Shown: positions 5,434 through 5,546 of the stretch, piece by piece | Layout: every line of letters starts with the position of its first letter | Position numbering within the stretch: position 1 is the stretch's first letter | NCBI GenBank assembly: GCA_031270385.1 | Contig: JAISXS010000020.1 | Location: 1 to 5,546, forward strand | Direction: 5' to 3' | DNA from: Puniceicoccales bacterium | GTDB lineage: Bacteria; Verrucomicrobiota; Verrucomicrobiia; Opitutales; JAIRKQ01 | Length of the DNA stretch: 5,546 nucleotides | Notes under the pieces: model-generated | Told to the model about the DNA's origin: nothing | Seen by the model: only the letters and a program-made list of their open reading frames with translations | Database searches by the model: none | Program-made: the position numbers and the translations under genes

Positions 5434-5546
5434 GCAGTTCCGGTTAAGAAAGGCACAAAAAAAGCATGGTAAAGTGCATCGCCGAGGGAAGAGAAAAGAG
5501 GCAAGATATCCCTGAGTTTTCGTTTGAGTTTAGCCCAAAATTTTTC
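5259..5546 (-). CDS. Possible 3' end of a minus-strand gene made of repeat sequence (5' part outside the window)
   Basis: On the minus strand the frame is open from the window edge at 5546 to a TAG at 5259, giving at least 95 residues. It runs through the 76-bp arm (LPLFSSLGDALYHAFF), the palindrome arm (IVILSEKSMLFF) and the internal end motif (IVILFDKS). An in-frame TTG at 5504 could begin a short ORF, but the openness upstream suggests a longer frame continuing outside. It is hydrophobic near its start and matches no family I know. Because the whole segment is repetitive, this may be a repeat that stays open by structure or a gene tail extended by an inserted element. Confidence 0.3.
   Translation of the reverse strand, partial: EKFWAKLKRKLRDILPLFSSLGDALYHAFFVPFLTGTAIVILSEKSMLFFVKMGIFPPNIVGWDTSVECDSYVTFDRGTPFIVILFDKSTPLNDA
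5434..5509 (-). repeat. Right arm of the long inverted repeat flanking the three-gene block
   Basis: This is the inverted copy of positions 1-75, about 96% identical. The match stops at 5509 only because the left copy reaches the window edge, so its true outer limit is unknown. It directly abuts the outer end of the palindrome (5433). The sequence 5510-5546 has no partner in the window. Confidence 0.9.

Noticed and set aside
5163..5447. 94-residue + strand frame across the palindrome
   Set aside because: It starts with TTG in an A-rich stretch without a ribosome binding site and consists almost entirely of palindrome sequence mirrored on the other strand. It is treated as repeat openness, not a separate gene.

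Overview
The window is bacterial DNA: dense genes on the + strand, bacterial-type start signals and no introns. The only gene I can name is glycogen phosphorylase (glgP). Nothing fixes the phylum. A moderately AT-leaning genome with short palindromic repeats around a housekeeping gene suggests a repeat-bearing, perhaps host-associated bacterium, but that is a guess.

Layout. Positions 1-184 hold a repeat region: the left arm of a long inverted repeat (1-75), then a roughly 105-bp element with terminal inverted repeats (80-184). Positions 185-369 form the glgP leader, with direct and inverted AT-rich repeats and a good ribosome binding site. glgP occupies 370-2859 and appears intact, with all its catalytic landmarks at the expected spacing. 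After 44 bp comes a 559-residue protein I do not recognise (2904-4583). It has a long cationic, Ala/Lys-rich helical body, one membrane segment near residues 400-418 and a small C-terminal domain with four cysteines. A second unrecognised, probably soluble protein follows (4659-5144). The three genes share a strand, have short gaps and no convincing terminator between them, so they may be one transcription unit.

Positions 5145-5546 are again repeat DNA. They hold a 233-bp imperfect palindrome (5201-5433) and a 76-bp block (5434-5509) that is the inverted copy of positions 1-75. The three-gene block is therefore bracketed by inverted copies of one repeat family. On the minus strand this right-hand region is one open frame running in from beyond the window edge and ending at 5259.

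The most interesting signal is this repeat family. Its roughly 26-bp terminal motif occurs five times on both strands. The copies differ mostly by transitions, and all five can be read without a stop as a peptide of the form I-V-I-L-x-E-K-S. This resembles the behaviour of palindromic elements that insert in frame into genes, such as the Rickettsia palindromic elements, although I recognise no known family here.

Functionally, GlgP releases glucose-1-phosphate from glycogen or other alpha-1,4-glucans. Nothing in the two downstream proteins links them to that pathway except position.
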